Shown: positions 1 to 10,197 of the stretch, piece by piece
How positions within the stretch are numbered: position 1 is the first letter of the stretch
How the letters are laid out: each line of letters starts with the position of its first letter
Assembly: GCA_025330725.1 (NCBI GenBank)
Contig: JAIWND010000032.1
Coordinates: 186,001-250,000, forward strand
From: Chlamydoabsidia padenii
Lineage: Eukaryota; Mucoromycota; Mucoromycetes; Mucorales; Cunninghamellaceae
Direction: 5' to 3'
Length of the DNA stretch: 64,000 bases
Translations under genes and position numbers: made by a program
The notes under the pieces: generated by a model
Seen by the model: only the letters and a program-made list of their open reading frames with translations
What the model was told of the DNA's origin: nothing
The model's database searches: none

Positions 1-35
1 GTACTGATACCCACTTTGATGTTGTTGTTTTTTAG

Positions 36-1024
36 ATTAAAGGTTTACAAGCAACAAATGGAGGCGGAAGGAAAATTGCCCAAGGTGGAGCTCACTGCTT
101 CTCATGGATCTTCAACTAAGGCTTCTGGCGGTGGGGAACATGGGTCATCAGGAACAACCAATGGAAGCACCACTCATGGATCATCGGAAACAACTAGCGG
201 AAGCACCACTCATGGATCATTGGAAACAACTAGCGGAAACACCACTCATGCATCATCAGGAACAAGTACTGGAAGCAAAACGCATGGATCATCAGACTCA
301 ACCTCTGGAAACGACATGCATGAATCTCCATCAACTCTGCCCGAAAAACCATCAACACCACCACACAAGCTCGCCAAACGAGCCATCAAAGCAGTCCAAA
401 AACTACCCAGCAGCAACGACTACAACCCTATGAAAATGACAATGGAAATTCAGCAGAAATATCATCGTCCGATTCAACCTTCCATCTATGCTGGGTACTT
501 GACATGGGGACAATACGCTATACAAACTATCTTTTTCGGGTCTATAAAATGGATCACTATTGATGAATCTCATGAAACATCACACCTGGTACGACGATCT
601 GGATCAGAGGAAGGTGCTGTGTTATCTGATCAAGAAAAAATCTTTGTCTACAAAACCTTTTTGATCTTTGGCGGTGGTATCATCATTGTCAACTCCTTTA
701 TCAAATTACTAAATACCAAAATATCAGGTAAAGGAAGGAAAAAAAAAAAAAAGACAAGTATAGTTGTGGACTAACTGTTCCTTTTACATAGATCTGAATG
801 GAAAAATAATCATCGGTAGTCGGATCTTGGCTGCCTGTATTCTATGGTGCCTGTGTGCTGTCCCTTTTGCCCAATTAGATGCCATCATCTTATTGGCAGT
901 CATGCTGGGCTCTTTGATTCTTCTCGGTAAGACAAAAAAGAAAAATGCGATCGCTTTTACTCACTCTTTATGTTACACAACCACGTTTTCTTGCATAATA
1001 GCTTTGGTTGATCTTTTAGATTAG
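36..1024 (+). CDS. Unidentified membrane protein with Gly/Ser/Thr-rich repeat (5' end outside window)
   Basis: I do not recognise the family. The window opens in an intron; an acceptor (TTTTTTAG) ends at 35 and the coding frame is open from 36. A region rich in G, S, T and H holds a 12-residue tandem repeat (five copies, DNA 141-317). A basic stretch follows, then hydrophobic segments around YAGYLTWGQYAIQTIFF, FLIFGGGIIIVNSFI and two close segments in ILAACILWCLCAV and DAIILLAVMLGSLILL. Introns lie at about 729-790 and 925-1019; the second leaves a final exon of five bases that completes an Asp codon and the stop at 1022-1024. It converges with the GATA gene. Topology suggests a small organelle or plasma membrane protein with a long hydrophilic N-terminus, but no function can be assigned. 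Confidence 0.6.
141..317 (+). repeat. Coding minisatellite, 36-bp period, about five copies
   Basis: Imperfect 36-bp units encode a 12-residue repeat of the form HGSSxTTSGSTT, from position 141 to about 317. Units two and three are nearly identical, which suggests recent expansion. The repeat lies wholly in the coding frame of the membrane protein. Confidence 0.8.
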
Positions 1025-1350
1025 GTGATTATCGCCTTTTTTTTTTTTTAATACATCATACCTTTATCATACCCTTATATTTTACTTTTTATAATAAAAA
1101 CCAGTGATTGACATGTCATGATTATCTTTTAAAAACATATGGAAGATTCATTCATCATTAAACCCCGAAAAACCCTGTTATGTAAACATTCACACCAAGA
1201 CAGAATCAATAAAGCTAAAAGCCTTTAAATAATGTTGTCATTTTTTATTATACTTGATTATAAATAATGGGTGAGGGTGGATAAGGAAGTATATACACAA
1301 AAAAAAGGGGGTAACATAACAAAGTAAAGGAAGATGGGGGGGTAACTAAA
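1025..1350. other. Convergent 3' spacer
   Basis: This lies between the stop of the membrane protein (+) and the stop of the GATA factor (-). It holds AATAAA-like signals (for example AATAAAG near 1208 on the + strand and TTTATTATA near 1244 for the opposite strand), a T run at 1039-1049 and nothing else that I can support. Confidence 0.5.
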
Positions 1351-3984
1351 CTAGGTTTGGGAGCTACGTTTAAGTAAAGTAAGCACCGTAGCAGCTTCCA
1401 CTGCATCCACGCCCATTGATAACGGATAATCACCCCACGGACCACGTTCCAGGATAGATACATCAGCAGTATGTCGTCGTGGTCGATACTGTTGTTGTTG
1501 TTGTTGCTGTTGTTGCTGTTGCTGTTGTTCATTGTATGGGAGGTAATAAGGTTGTCGTTGTTCATTGTACTGGAGATAATAGGCTTGATCTTGTTGTTGG
1601 AATCCCTGCGATGTATCCCGTCCTTCTTGTGTCCATTGATGAGAGTGGTAGCTATTTTCCGTAAAAGTGGTCATTGATCGAGATCTTGATTGAGAATCTG
1701 GAAGAGATGACGGTGTATAATAGGGATGCTGGTATTGTTGTGGACTTTCGTGAATGGTAAGATGCCGGGCAGCCACAATATTATCCTTCATTCTTTCATC
1801 ATCGTCTTCATCGTAAGAATCCATATCCTCGTCATCGTCATCGTCATCATAGCCAAAATTATCATCGTCGTCGTCGTCGTCGTCGTCGTCGTCTTCATTG
1901 TCGTCATCCAGATTTTCATCTTTTGGTGATGATTCATGTGAGGAATGGCTTTTTTGTAGTAGGCGTTGTTGTCGTTGCTGCTGCTGTTGTTGTTGCATTT
2001 TAATACGCTTGTCCTTTTTGTTGAGTTTCAATTCACCATGTTGCTTCCGCTTTTTTTGCTGCTCTGCTGTCATAAAAGAGGTGCTGCTGCATCCATTTGT
2101 TGATGATTTCGTTGGTGCTGATGTTGACCCCGTGTCTGGTCCCGGCTGTTTCCCACATAATATTTTCCCATGTTTCCATTTGACACCACAAGCATTACAT
2201 AAAGTACCAGCGCCTTCAGGGCCACGACGCCACATTGGAGTTGTTTTCGATCCACAGTAAGAGCATTTTCGACCTGTTGCGTTGGTCGAGTTTTGTCGTT
2301 GGTTATTGGGTGATAAAGTTGCTGATGATGTTACTGGCGTCGAGTCAGAAGGTGCCACAGGTGGAGAGGTTGATGCTTGCTTTGACACTGACGAAATTGA
2401 GCTGGTGTGATTGGTCGGTGCTATTGATTTTGCTTTACTTGATAGAGTTGATGTAGTCGCAGGCGGGATACTTGTTGAAGAGACGGTCGCAGAGGTGATT
2501 GTGGTGGAAGTTGTTGATGTTGTTCGCGGGGAAACCTGTCGCTGTTGATATGACCCTGTACAGGAAATAAAAGGGACCGAGGGGTGAGTCAATTGGATAC
2601 GAGGTGTGTTTGTTAGTTTTATATTTACCTTTTCGTTTTCCTTTGTTGGTTTTCGGTTCACCTTTCACTTTTTTCGACTGTGCATTATCACCCACGAGTA
2701 GTAATTCAGCTTGGCGGTGAGAGATCCCTTCTGTGTGTAGTTTCATCTAAAGATAAGAAGCATTAGCAAGTTAGATAGTTCCCATCCTTTTTTTTTTTTT
2801 TTTTTCTATTACCAGTTGTATCATTTTTTCATAGGCCACTTCAAAATTTGCAACGGAATTCTTAATAATCAAATAGAGTTCCCTTGAGATACCAGATAAT
2901 GACAAGTGAGTAGTTAATGGGCCTTGCTTGATTACTTGTTCCATTTTGACGTCAGGCGTTGTATCCGATAGTAGGGGCGATGACGGGAAGTCTGTGTAAC
3001 ATTGTTGCGAATCTTTGGCATGTTCTGTAAAGATATCCATATTACCGCCATTGTCGTGTTGTTTCGTAATAAAGTCAACTGCATGAAAGGAGCAGAATAA
3101 CTTGATCGACATGGCATGACAAAAAAAAAACATTAGTATGATTGGGTTTCTTTTTAAGGTTTTGTTCCTACTTACTTCGTATGGCGGAGTTTGAGACACC
3201 CTTTCAACAATGGCATCTGATGGGAATACATAGTAGAGTTGACGTTTAGAGGGCTTGAAGATTTGAGTATCGAGTGACATGACAATAGTATGCTTTTTCT
3301 GTGTATTATTACTGGAAAGTATGTCGTTTTTCATAAAGCATGTTTGGTTGTGTGTTGTCAGTGTTGTGTCGCTTTCATCAGTGGCCATGGGTGAGCTTCC
3401 GGAGCTAATGGTGGGAGTGAGCGATTCTTGTCCACAGCTAGTAGGAGATACTGGTTGTCTTGGTTGTTTCTTCAAGGGTTCAAACAGTTCAAAGAAGGCC
3501 ACTTCGGTAACACCATAGGTACTTGACTTTAGATTGGACATTCCAAGAAACTGCCAGTCCAAATCATCTGCACCAGTAGCATCAGTACCAAAAGGGAGTA
3601 CGTAAGGTTGGAAGAGGTTGGCCAGCCAAGAGGTCCTAGAAGAAGAAGAAAGAAAAGAAAAAAGGTATTAGTTTTCGGTATGTGGTAAACAATCCTTGCT
3701 TCCATCGGTTTCCCATCAGATGACAAGTGATACTCTCCCTCTTTTCGGGAAGAGCATGACAGCACCTTCTTAGAGACACCCAACATCTGTTCCCCTTGCA
3801 CACAAAAAGCGAGTGTTCGGGTACTGAATGAAGGGCGAGGATGCCAATTCCATATTCCATAAAGGATCCCTTTTAATCATAACCGATCACTTTCCAATAA
3901 TTTTTTTTTTTTTACATACCTTTGATCAGTATCCAGTTGTAGGGCTAGATTGAGTGTCTTGGAAGATTCTATAGTTGTTGACAT
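1351..3984 (-). CDS. GATA-type zinc-finger transcription factor
   Basis: Likely a nuclear DNA-binding regulator. A single zinc finger is encoded at about 2188-2265: [18 protein letters not shown] then [17 protein letters not shown], pattern C-X2-C-X18-C-X2-C. Serine/threonine-rich sequence precedes it. A basic stretch ([19 protein letters not shown]), poly-Gln, a long Asp/Glu tract (about 1800-1920) and a second poly-Gln follow, then a short conserved-looking C-terminus ending in LLKRSSQT. Upstream exons read ...[16 protein letters not shown]..., ...[16 protein letters not shown]... and ...[17 protein letters not shown].... They could form a divergent PAS-like region as in white-collar-2 proteins, but I cannot confirm that. 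An intron at about 2563-2628 is clear. The 5' exons are not fully resolved; the ATG at 3982-3984 is the best candidate, and further upstream exons to about 4160 are possible. Confidence 0.8.
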
Positions 3985-5086
3985 TGGGAGGATGAGTGTT
4001 GATTAGTTCGAGTAGAGTTGCCGAATACAGTTGTTGTTGGTTCAATGTCAAGAAGAGTTGCTGATCGAGCTTCAAAGTTGGACAATCTAGAAATAAAGAA
4101 GAGTAAAAGCAAGTGAGAAGACAAGTCATCAACATAATCCAGACGACCAACACGTGTCATGAGATCTCCACTCCATTTTAACCTACCGTTTTATGTTATA
4201 TGAGTAATAGTATTGGCACTGATGACAGTTAGATGGGAATAGATAGAAAAAAGAATAGGGAAGAGAATATAAAAAGAAAAAGAGCCCCGACTGCATTTTA
4301 TTCCATCAGCCCAGTCAGCGTTAAAGTCGGGATTTAAAATATTTCCTCATCGGTCCTGGTCACCTTTACATGTATAGATGATAAAAGTGAATTCATTAAA
4401 GCGAGAACAGGTTTAAAGTAAAGTAAGTAATAAAAGTTAACAAGATACGACTTTTATTCTGTATTGTAAACTCACTCTTACTCTATCTTTTTTTCTTTCT
4501 AGTCATAATAGAAGGAAGGGTACTCGCCTCGAATTTGGTCATACTACGTTCCTGAATGTACATTTTTACGTCGTCATTTAGTTGCTAATTTTTGATCCTC
4601 CGAGTCAACCTGAGATTAAACACGAAAAGAAGATATAACAAAGTGGACACCATGTACAATAAGCACACAAGCTAATTCTTCCACACACAATTTCCATAAA
4701 TGCTGTGAATATGTTCTTGGTGTAATAAATAGACCGAGTGCATAAAAAAAAAAAAAAAAAAAAAAAAAAAGATAAGCATGAACCTTCCCTGCCAGAACAG
4801 AATGTTGTCGGAAGGTTGGGTTGGGTGAGATTTCAATTCCCGCTTTTTTGAAATCCCGAATCATTATTTGGGCTGGGGCGAGACAAAAATCGTTGCATCT
4901 CCCTCTCTCTTTCTCAGATTAATATACAATGTAAGCATCCCCTCAACTATAACCATCAAAACGATAGTTATAATATATTGTCGCAATAGATGGATGAATC
5001 AGATAGGAAAATTGGATGGATGGATGAATGAATGAATGGATGGATGGATAATTAATCAAAACTTTTATTTTATTCTTTTACGATAG
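3985..5086. other. Divergent promoter spacer between GATA factor and RPS2
   Basis: It carries three copies of the recurrent spacer motif: CGGGATTTAAAA at 4328-4339, and two head-to-tail copies, TTTCAATTCCCGC at 4831-4843 and TTGAAATCCCGA at 4848-4859. A run of about 27 A begins at 4744. A GGAT/GAAT tetranucleotide repeat lies just upstream of RPS2. No convincing gene was seen; open frames here are short and A-tract driven. Confidence 0.5.
5013..5050 (+). repeat. Tetranucleotide microsatellite (TGGA/TGAA)n
   Basis: About nine consecutive tetranucleotide units, TGGA interrupted by a block of TGAA, ending 36 bp before the RPS2 start codon. It may influence promoter spacing. Confidence 0.85.
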
Positions 5087-6039
5087 ATGGCTGATTCTGC
5101 TCCTCGTGGTAAGTAATTGATGTCATGACTTGTCAATGCATATAACCAATACTGACAATCTTTTTTTATAATATTTTTAACCAATAGGACGTGGTGGATT
5201 TGGTCGCGGACGTGGCCGTGGTGGTCGTGGACGTGGTCGTCGCGGTGAAGAAAAGAACGAATGGTAAGATAACAACAAGAGTGGGAAGGAATTATTAGTC
5301 CAAGGTCCATTAGATCAATAGTATAATGTAAAAGGATGGTTTTTACTAACTGCTAATTGTTTTTTTATTTTATCATTGTAGGGTTCCTGTCACCAAGCTC
5401 GGTCGTCTCGTGAAGGCCGGTAAGATCAAGTCCATTGAAGAAATTTACTTGTTCTCTTTGCCCATCAAGGAATACCAAATTGTCGACTACTTTTTGCCCA
5501 AGCTCCAAGACCAAGTCATGAAGATTATGCCTGTCCAAAAGCAAACTCGTGCTGGTCAACGCACTCGCTTCAAGGCCTTTGTTGTTATTGGTGATAGCGA
5601 TGGTCATGTCGGTCTCGGTGTCAAGTGCTCCAAGGAAGTCGCCACCTCTATCCGTGGTGCCATCATCTTGGCCAAGCTCTCCATCATCCCTGTCCGTCGT
5701 GGTTTCTGGGGCTCTTCTCTCGGTGAACCCCATACTGTGCCTTGCAAGGTCACTGGTAAGTGTGGTTCTTCCGTGTGCCGTTTGATCCCTGCTCCCCGTG
5801 GTACTGGTATTGTCGGTGCTCCTGTCCCCAAGAAGGTCCTCCAATTGGCTGGTATCACTGATTGTTACACTTCCTCCAAGGGTTCTACCCGTACTTTGGG
5901 TAACTTTGTCAAGGCTACTTTTGCTGCCATTGGTAACACCTATGGTTTCTTGACTCCTGATCTCTGGGCCGAAACTGAATTCATCAAGGCTCCTTACCAA
6001 GAATTCACCGACTTCCTCTCCCAAAAGCAACGCAAGTAG
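5087..6039 (+). CDS. RPS2: 40S ribosomal protein S2 (uS5)
   Basis: Structural protein of the small ribosomal subunit near the decoding and mRNA entry region. Three exons (5087-5108, 5188-5263, 5382-6039) encode about 251 residues, the usual length. The N-terminus is an RG/GRG-rich tail ([19 protein letters not shown]), typical of eukaryotic S2 and a usual target of arginine methylation. Next come [17 protein letters not shown] and the S5 core, including [19 protein letters not shown] and the C-terminal domain around ARGTGIV-like [15 protein letters not shown]. Splice junctions restore the frame exactly (G|GA and TG|G). Codon use is strongly biased to C-ending codons, as expected for high expression. 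Candidate poly(A) signals (AATAAA) lie near 6120-6135. Confidence 0.97.
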
Positions 6040-6849
6040 ATTTTTTTTTAGTATAGTCTTAAATTTACTTACTCCCCCATCCCTTCCATCACATACATCT
6101 TTTACTTTTAGTTATACAAAATAAATGAAATAAAAGAATGACTATTATGATCTATTTACTTTGTCTTGTCTTGTCTCTTAGTCCATGTTGATGATGTGTG
6201 TCTGTCTAAATACCGAGAACACTTGGTCTTACTACATATGTCTTCACAATGTTAACTGTTTTTTTGTTTTGTTTTGTTTTTGTAAGTGAACTGTCAAAAT
6301 AAAGCGGGAACCGACAATTCAAATCCCGACTTTGATCTTTGTACCTTTTTTATGATGATCGATCTCATTGTTTTTATACTATAAATGCACAGGTACGCCA
6401 AGTAGCATGTTACATCTGCTGGTTAATTAGGTTGTGTATGTGTGGGATGTCTACTTTTACAGGATCAGAGTTATAATAAACGGAAAGTCAAACCCCCGCT
6501 TTAATCTTCATGAAAGCTTATTCCTTAGTCAGATGTCAAGGAACTGACTTTTAAAGAATTGAATGATCATATTTGATGCCCTAATTTATATACACCCATA
6601 CTTTGAGGGACATTTGGTTTTTTGTTTGAGGAAATCATGTCATGCTGCTTCATGTTATTCAGGGGTAATATTGCGTCTAAATTTGGACGGCGGTCTTTTA
6701 ATATCATTTTCTGCATATAAAACGCTTTGCCCAGTTAAAGACCAGGAAGAGTTTTTATTTATATATAAAAAAGTAAGGTTTTATTCAAGTTAAAGTAATA
6801 AAGATGTTATATGTAATTGGAGGAGATGGGTATTGATACTAGTTGATGG
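6040..6849. other. Convergent spacer after RPS2
   Basis: It separates RPS2 (+) from the lipase-like gene (-). The recurrent motif is at 6317-6330 (ATTCAAATCCCGAC), with a partial copy near 6485. An open frame of 76 codons (6563-6793, +) has an ATG but no recognisable domain, so I leave it unannotated. Confidence 0.4.
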
Positions 6850-9575
6850 CTATATTGAGTCAAGGGGGAGGGTAAAGGGTTCTAATCGATGTTTGAGAGA
6901 TCGTAGTTTAGTAGTGCTTGGTTCCCATGTGTCAAATTTGCGCCTTAGTTGATCTAATTGTTCCATCCAGGTCGAGTTTTTGAGAATATTCTTGTCTTCG
7001 CAGATACCACGCATAGCCCAAGGAAGATAGTAAGGGTTCCTGATAGAGTTTGCATGGAAGGGTTGAAGAGTGGCCTTGATTGATGCATTTTCTTGTTCAT
7101 TTCTGTCGCTATCCGTCCTTATTGCTGTTGTTGTGGTGTTGTTGTTGATCAATACTGCTTTGCCCAATGGATAAGTTTCAAACAAATGTTGGATCGCCAA
7201 GCAGTAAACATCCAATTCTTCGTATATTGTTGAATGACCACCTTCCAATGCGTATAGACTGCCAGCCAATACTTCACTGAGGTGAGTGAGTAGCCCATGA
7301 TCCGATAAACCAGCATTTCGCAAACCTAACGCAAATGTGATGAGATGTATGACGAATTCGTTTTCCTCGGTAAAGGCATGACCGTCAATGTAAACCGACC
7401 TTACAATGTTGGGATGATTTAGGGTTGAGATGATGGCAGAGTAAAGTGGCACCACCTGATCTTGCATAGAGCCCACCAAAGTTACCTTGATGCCGTGCTG
7501 TAATATGTATTTCAAAGAAACGTTGTATTTTGTCGAGATATCGCTGCCAGAGTCCATGAATTCGAAGAGTTCTCGAGCTGCGTCCGCTTCAAGATACTTT
7601 AAAAAAGAATGTTGAAAGAGAGATGAGTGTCAATTATGACCAATCTTTTTTTTTTTTTCTTGCTTTTACCTTCACCACCAGATTGCTTTTCAAAGCCGGG
7701 AAAGGACCATGAGAAATACCAGCCATAGCAAGCATTCCAATAGATTGACGGTGTGAATGAATATGCCCCCTTTCAAGTAGTCGATGAATCAGAATCGCCG
7801 ATACAGGAGTACCTTGAGAATGAGTCGCCTAGAGTATCACGTCGGCTGATGATACAGTATCCAACCATGACGCACGATTAATAAGATTAGCATACAGCAT
7901 ATCCACCCGGTCTTCCACTTTGCCTTCACCTTCCAATGGGATACTTGTGATGGTAGTCGCTTCTTCGGAGATAAAGAGTCCATGTTCTTGTTCAAAGTAT
8001 TTCTTGACCGCTGCCACCATCTGTTCGCAAAATTTGGTTGATGTTCCCGTAGATTCGCCAATGATGCTACGGACAAACTATAATAGATTCGACAGAATTA
8101 AAAAAATAAAATTAGGCACCTTTTCCCCTAGACATACCCAATGGTTTACCCTATCTTACCTTCATCGGAAACCATCCATGGACACCAATAACCACTACTT
8201 TTTTTCCCGCCAGACCATGAGGATCGGATTTCATGTCGTCAATGAATCGAGAAAATCGGTGTTTCAAATGTTGATCCCAAGAGGCAGGATCCAGGGCATG
8301 GTCAACGAGCTTGTTATTGTTAGTTATGTGTGAGACCCACTGAGTGAGAGATGCCATGGTCTTCCCAAATAAGCTTCCAGACGTCGAGTAGTTGGTCTTG
8401 TTATCATTACATTGCGATTCAGAGGATGGTGGCACATGATACTGAGATTGGAATAAAGGCAGTACTTGATTTTTCCGTTCGCCCTTTTTGGTGTAATTGC
8501 TGTTTAAAGGTTCCACAAACACGGGTACATTTGCAGGACATGTACTGGTGGGTGATAGCGGCAAAGATTGTGGTGATCTGTTGTGTTTTTCAATGTTGGC
8601 GATTGGTTGGTTGTTTTCAGTTGCCTTGTTGTCGGTGTAAGAGGACATTTGATGGTGAGAGAATAACCGAGACCAAAAGCCAGTTTCATGTTGTAGATTA
8701 TTGTTGTGATCATCATGACATTTGTCCGTTGTAACAAGTTGATCAAGTGATGAGTCGAGTTGCTGGTTCGACGGTGGTTCGTAATGTCGCTTATGGTGCT
8801 CTGGTTGCTGCAAGTCAGGGGATCCATCCATTGTATCTGTCCCTGACGAATTGTTGGTAGGTAAAGTTTCGATCAGTTGTTTCAGATGTTGACATGCGAT
8901 GGATATAGCCACTATAGTGTCGTCTTTTGTTGCATCTGTTGCTAATTGTTCGTGGTTAATGTCGATAGAGTTGTTGCATAAGGAAGGTGTAAGGGTATAA
9001 CTTTCAAAGTAAATAGTTCCATTTGCTGTGACATTGGTGGAGAGTGCTTTGGTGAGTTGTTTTGGTAACAGACACATCACGGTCGGAAGCTGGTATCTGA
9101 ATGTGCAAGTGATAGATGAGGCATGACTAGTCGTGGTGATAGATCGCTGAGGACAAGACTGGTGTTGTAATGGTGATAGTAAAGATAGTGATTTGACTGT
9201 TGACGAGTTACAATATGTCGATGGCTGATCTGTTAATGTTGGTGCCGTTAATGTCGTGGAATCAGTCAAACCAAAAAGTTGTTGCTTTTTGACCAGCTCC
9301 GCAGATAAGGCGATCGTGGCAGCAGATAAAGTGGACAAGGATGAGGTGTCATGAGTAGAGTGGTAGTAATAGTACACACCTAAAGTTTTGTCGCCTGAAA
9401 CGTGTACAGCTGTTTTCTTGGTAATGGCAATAGCTTTTGGAGAGATCTTGACTTTTTCAGAGGCAGGTAATAAAGAAGAGCAAAAGGAGTTGACATGGTG
9501 GCGATCAGGTTGTTGGTGAGAAGTGTGTTGTTGTCTTGTCAAGATTGTATTCCACGGTCGCAGCCAAGTAGACAT
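6850..9575 (-). CDS. Lipase-like alpha/beta hydrolase interrupted by an in-frame TAG
   Basis: Probable serine hydrolase of a fungal lipase-like family. The first exon (9575 to about 8161) has a low-complexity, possibly mitochondrial-targeting N-terminus and ends in the oxyanion-type strand VVVIGVHGWFPMK. Exon two starts FVRSIIGESTGTSTKFCEQM and ends in the strand SSADVIL. The nucleophile motif ATHSQG follows in the same frame, but the codon between L and A is TAG (7829-7831). Later exons supply a possible acid residue (GSMQDQVVPLY) and a His region (EGGHSTIYEE). Either the gene is broken, or TAG is read through, or the base is a sequencing error. Removing a 12-nt or 27-nt intron would delete the conserved strand, so splicing is an unlikely rescue. 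Divergent from KAP123, with motif copies between them. Confidence 0.75.
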
Positions 9576-10197
9576 CCAAACAAGTGCTATTTTGAAGAAA
9601 CGTGGTCTGCAGGAATTGGAAGCAAATCAAGTGAAAGAAAGAGGGGCTCAAAAGCAAAATGGAGAAAATCAAAATGTTTATAGGCGGGCGGGATTTGAAA
9701 ATCGACAGAGTCAGGCACATGAAGGGACAAGAACTGTATAAAGAAAAACATCACTTGCTCAGTTATCATTACACGCACGATCACTGTTCAACTTTTTACA
9801 CGTTTTTGATCATTTCCTTGTTGTTCAAGCGGCGACCTACATTTTCATGCCATTTGAGGTATTGACCAGTTTTGAGCGGCGGCGATCGATTTAATAATGA
9901 TTCATGACGTATTTTAAGCCAAACAGGTACTTTCTTTCGACACGGACATAAAGGCCAGTCATGGGATGGCTCTTTGATTCATAGATTGATAATTGTAAGG
10001 AGATAGACAATGATCAAACTGATCAACTATACTGATCACTGTGTCTTGTTCCTGGAGGTGGTGAATAGGTGATCCACATCTCGGGTCGTTTAATTTTTCA
10101 AATACCGACGTTGCACGGCATCCTCAATTTTTTTTTTTTTTTTTTTGTTTTCCAACTTTCTCTTTCTTTCACTTTATTCCACACAAACACAATCAGA
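9576..10197. other. Divergent promoter spacer, lipase-like gene and KAP123
   Basis: It holds the recurrent motif GCGGGATTTGAAAAT at 9688-9702 (113 bp before the lipase-like start) and a variant TTTTTCAAATACCGAC at 10094-10109 (about 90 bp before the KAP123 start). A T run lies at 10129-10146, followed by a CT-rich leader. A purine-rich patch at 9630-9670 gives spurious frames. Confidence 0.5.

Noticed and set aside
5109..5187. C/D box snoRNA in the first RPS2 intron (TTGATGT and CTGA)
   Set aside because: C box is imperfect, boxes are only about 35 nt apart and no terminal stem is visible.
5365..6030. Long minus-strand open frame opposite RPS2
   Set aside because: It mirrors the strongly biased codons of RPS2; no independent domain or start context.
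6563..6793. 76-codon ORF after RPS2
   Set aside because: No domain, lies in a convergent 3' spacer and contains no codon bias like its neighbours.
7820..7845. A 12-nt (GTGATACTCTAG) or 27-nt intron that would remove the in-frame TAG
   Set aside because: Far shorter than normal fungal introns, and either would delete part of the conserved strand (SSADVIL) before the active Ser.
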